From Pseudomonas sp. NKUCC02_KPG (GTDB taxonomy: Bacteria; Pseudomonadota; Gammaproteobacteria; Pseudomonadales; Pseudomonadaceae), in contig NZ_JAHKRC010000008.1 in the NCBI RefSeq assembly GCF_019345465.1, positions 178,548-242,547 on the forward strand: a DNA stretch of 64,000 nt, written 5' to 3'. The position numbers and the translations under genes were made by a program. Below are positions 63,775 through 64,000 of this stretch, one piece after another; the stretch's first letter is position 1; every line of letters begins with the position of its first letter. The notes under the pieces are model-generated. The model had not been told where the DNA came from. It worked only from the letters and a program-made list of their open reading frames with translations, and did no database searches.

Positions 63775-63802
63775 TTGACAGTAACAGAGGCTGCTGTAGA
63801 AT
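63775..63802 (+). promoter_or_regulatory. rrn promoter P3
   Basis: TTGACA (63775-63780), 16-bp spacer, TAGAAT (63797-63802), then GCGCGCC discriminator. Nearest to the rRNA, about 195 bp upstream of the 16S start. Confidence 0.85.
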
Positions 63803-63834
63803 GCGCGCCTCGGTTCAGCGAAAGCTAACCAACC

Positions 63835-63995
63835 GCTCTTTAACAACTGAATCAAGCAATTCGTGTGGGTGCTTGTGGAGTCAGACTGATAGTCAACAAG
63901 ATTATCAGCATCACAAGTTACTCCGCGAGAAATCAAAGATGTAACCAACGATTGCTGAGCCAAGTTTAGGGTTTCTTAAAAACCCAAAGATGTTT
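63835..63995 (+). promoter_or_regulatory. rrn leader with boxA antiterminator
   Basis: GCTCTTTAACAA (63835-63846) is the NusB/NusE boxA. The following pre-16S leader ends with hairpin GGGTTT-CTTAA-AAACCC just before the mature 16S start, typical for RNase III/E processing. Confidence 0.85.
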
Positions 63996-64000
63996 GAACT
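63996..64000 (+). rRNA. 16S rRNA, first five bases only
   Basis: GAACT at the window end matches the Pseudomonas 16S 5' end (GAACTGAAGAGTTTGATC). The assignment rests on the boxA leader context; the rest of the gene lies beyond the window. Confidence 0.8.

Overview
The window looks like a chromosomal segment of a Pseudomonas, probably of the fluorescens lineage. The basis is a complete leucine/isovalerate (liu) catabolic cluster, PvdRT-OpmQ/MacAB-type efflux genes, an FpvA-like receptor, DUF2790 and DUF3077/DUF6124 families, Pseudomonas-style REP hairpins (GTGGGAGCGGGC arms), a gnd-zwf operon, and a GAACT 16S start at the right edge. Species cannot be fixed from sequence alone. I see no insertion sequence, integrase, tRNA or CRISPR array; the window is mostly core genome with a few accessory patches.

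Layout. 1-2 kb: 3' part of a leucine-type amino-acid dehydrogenase, a DUF3077/DUF6124 gene, and a divergent CI/LexA-like repressor that has lost both self-cleavage residues. 2-11.5 kb: the leucine catabolic block liuABCD (minus), a divergent acyl-CoA synthetase, then liuE and liuR (minus), tied together by three LiuR-type operators. 11.5-16.9 kb: LysR regulator and divergent acyl-CoA dehydrogenase, a PstS-OmpA fusion, exonuclease III, an acetyltransferase. 16.9-22.3 kb: tamA-tamB, the outer-membrane translocation and assembly module. 22.4-26.5 kb: a patch of small genes: a 45-residue His-rich lipoprotein, a small membrane protein, a Fur-like winged-helix protein without sensor domain, an orphan FecR anti-sigma, a PepSY protein, and two tandem DUF2790 paralogues. 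26.8-33.2 kb: zapE, then a tripartite efflux operon resembling pvdR-pvdT-opmQ, and a divergent ECF sigma factor with a candidate Fur box.

33.3-38.8 kb is one gene for a 1,825-residue toxin-like protein. It is followed by mgtA, then a BvgAS/EvgAS-like phosphorelay trailed by a short receiver that lacks its phospho-acceptor Asp, an acetyltransferase, a Fur-boxed TonB siderophore receptor without signalling domain, and a CptA-type phosphoethanolamine transferase. 51.5-54.8 kb is the overlapping operon gnd-zwf-HAD phosphatase. Then come a crotonase, nudC, a TauE/SafE permease, an SfnR-like sigma-54 activator, a cysteine desulfurase, aminopeptidase P, a small lipoprotein and an RhtA-like exporter. 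The window ends in three tandem rrn promoters, boxA and the first five bases of 16S rRNA.

How genes work together. The dehydrogenase at the left edge plus LiuA-E would take leucine or isovalerate to acetyl-CoA and acetoacetate under LiuR. The ECF sigma, efflux pump, TonB receptor and FecR are pieces of a ferrisiderophore system that is usually clustered but here is scattered over about 26 kb. No single entirely new system is evident. The items most worth follow-up are the cleavage-dead repressor, the giant toxin-like protein, the receiver with no phospho-acceptor behind the BvgAS-like relay, and the dispersed iron-signalling parts.
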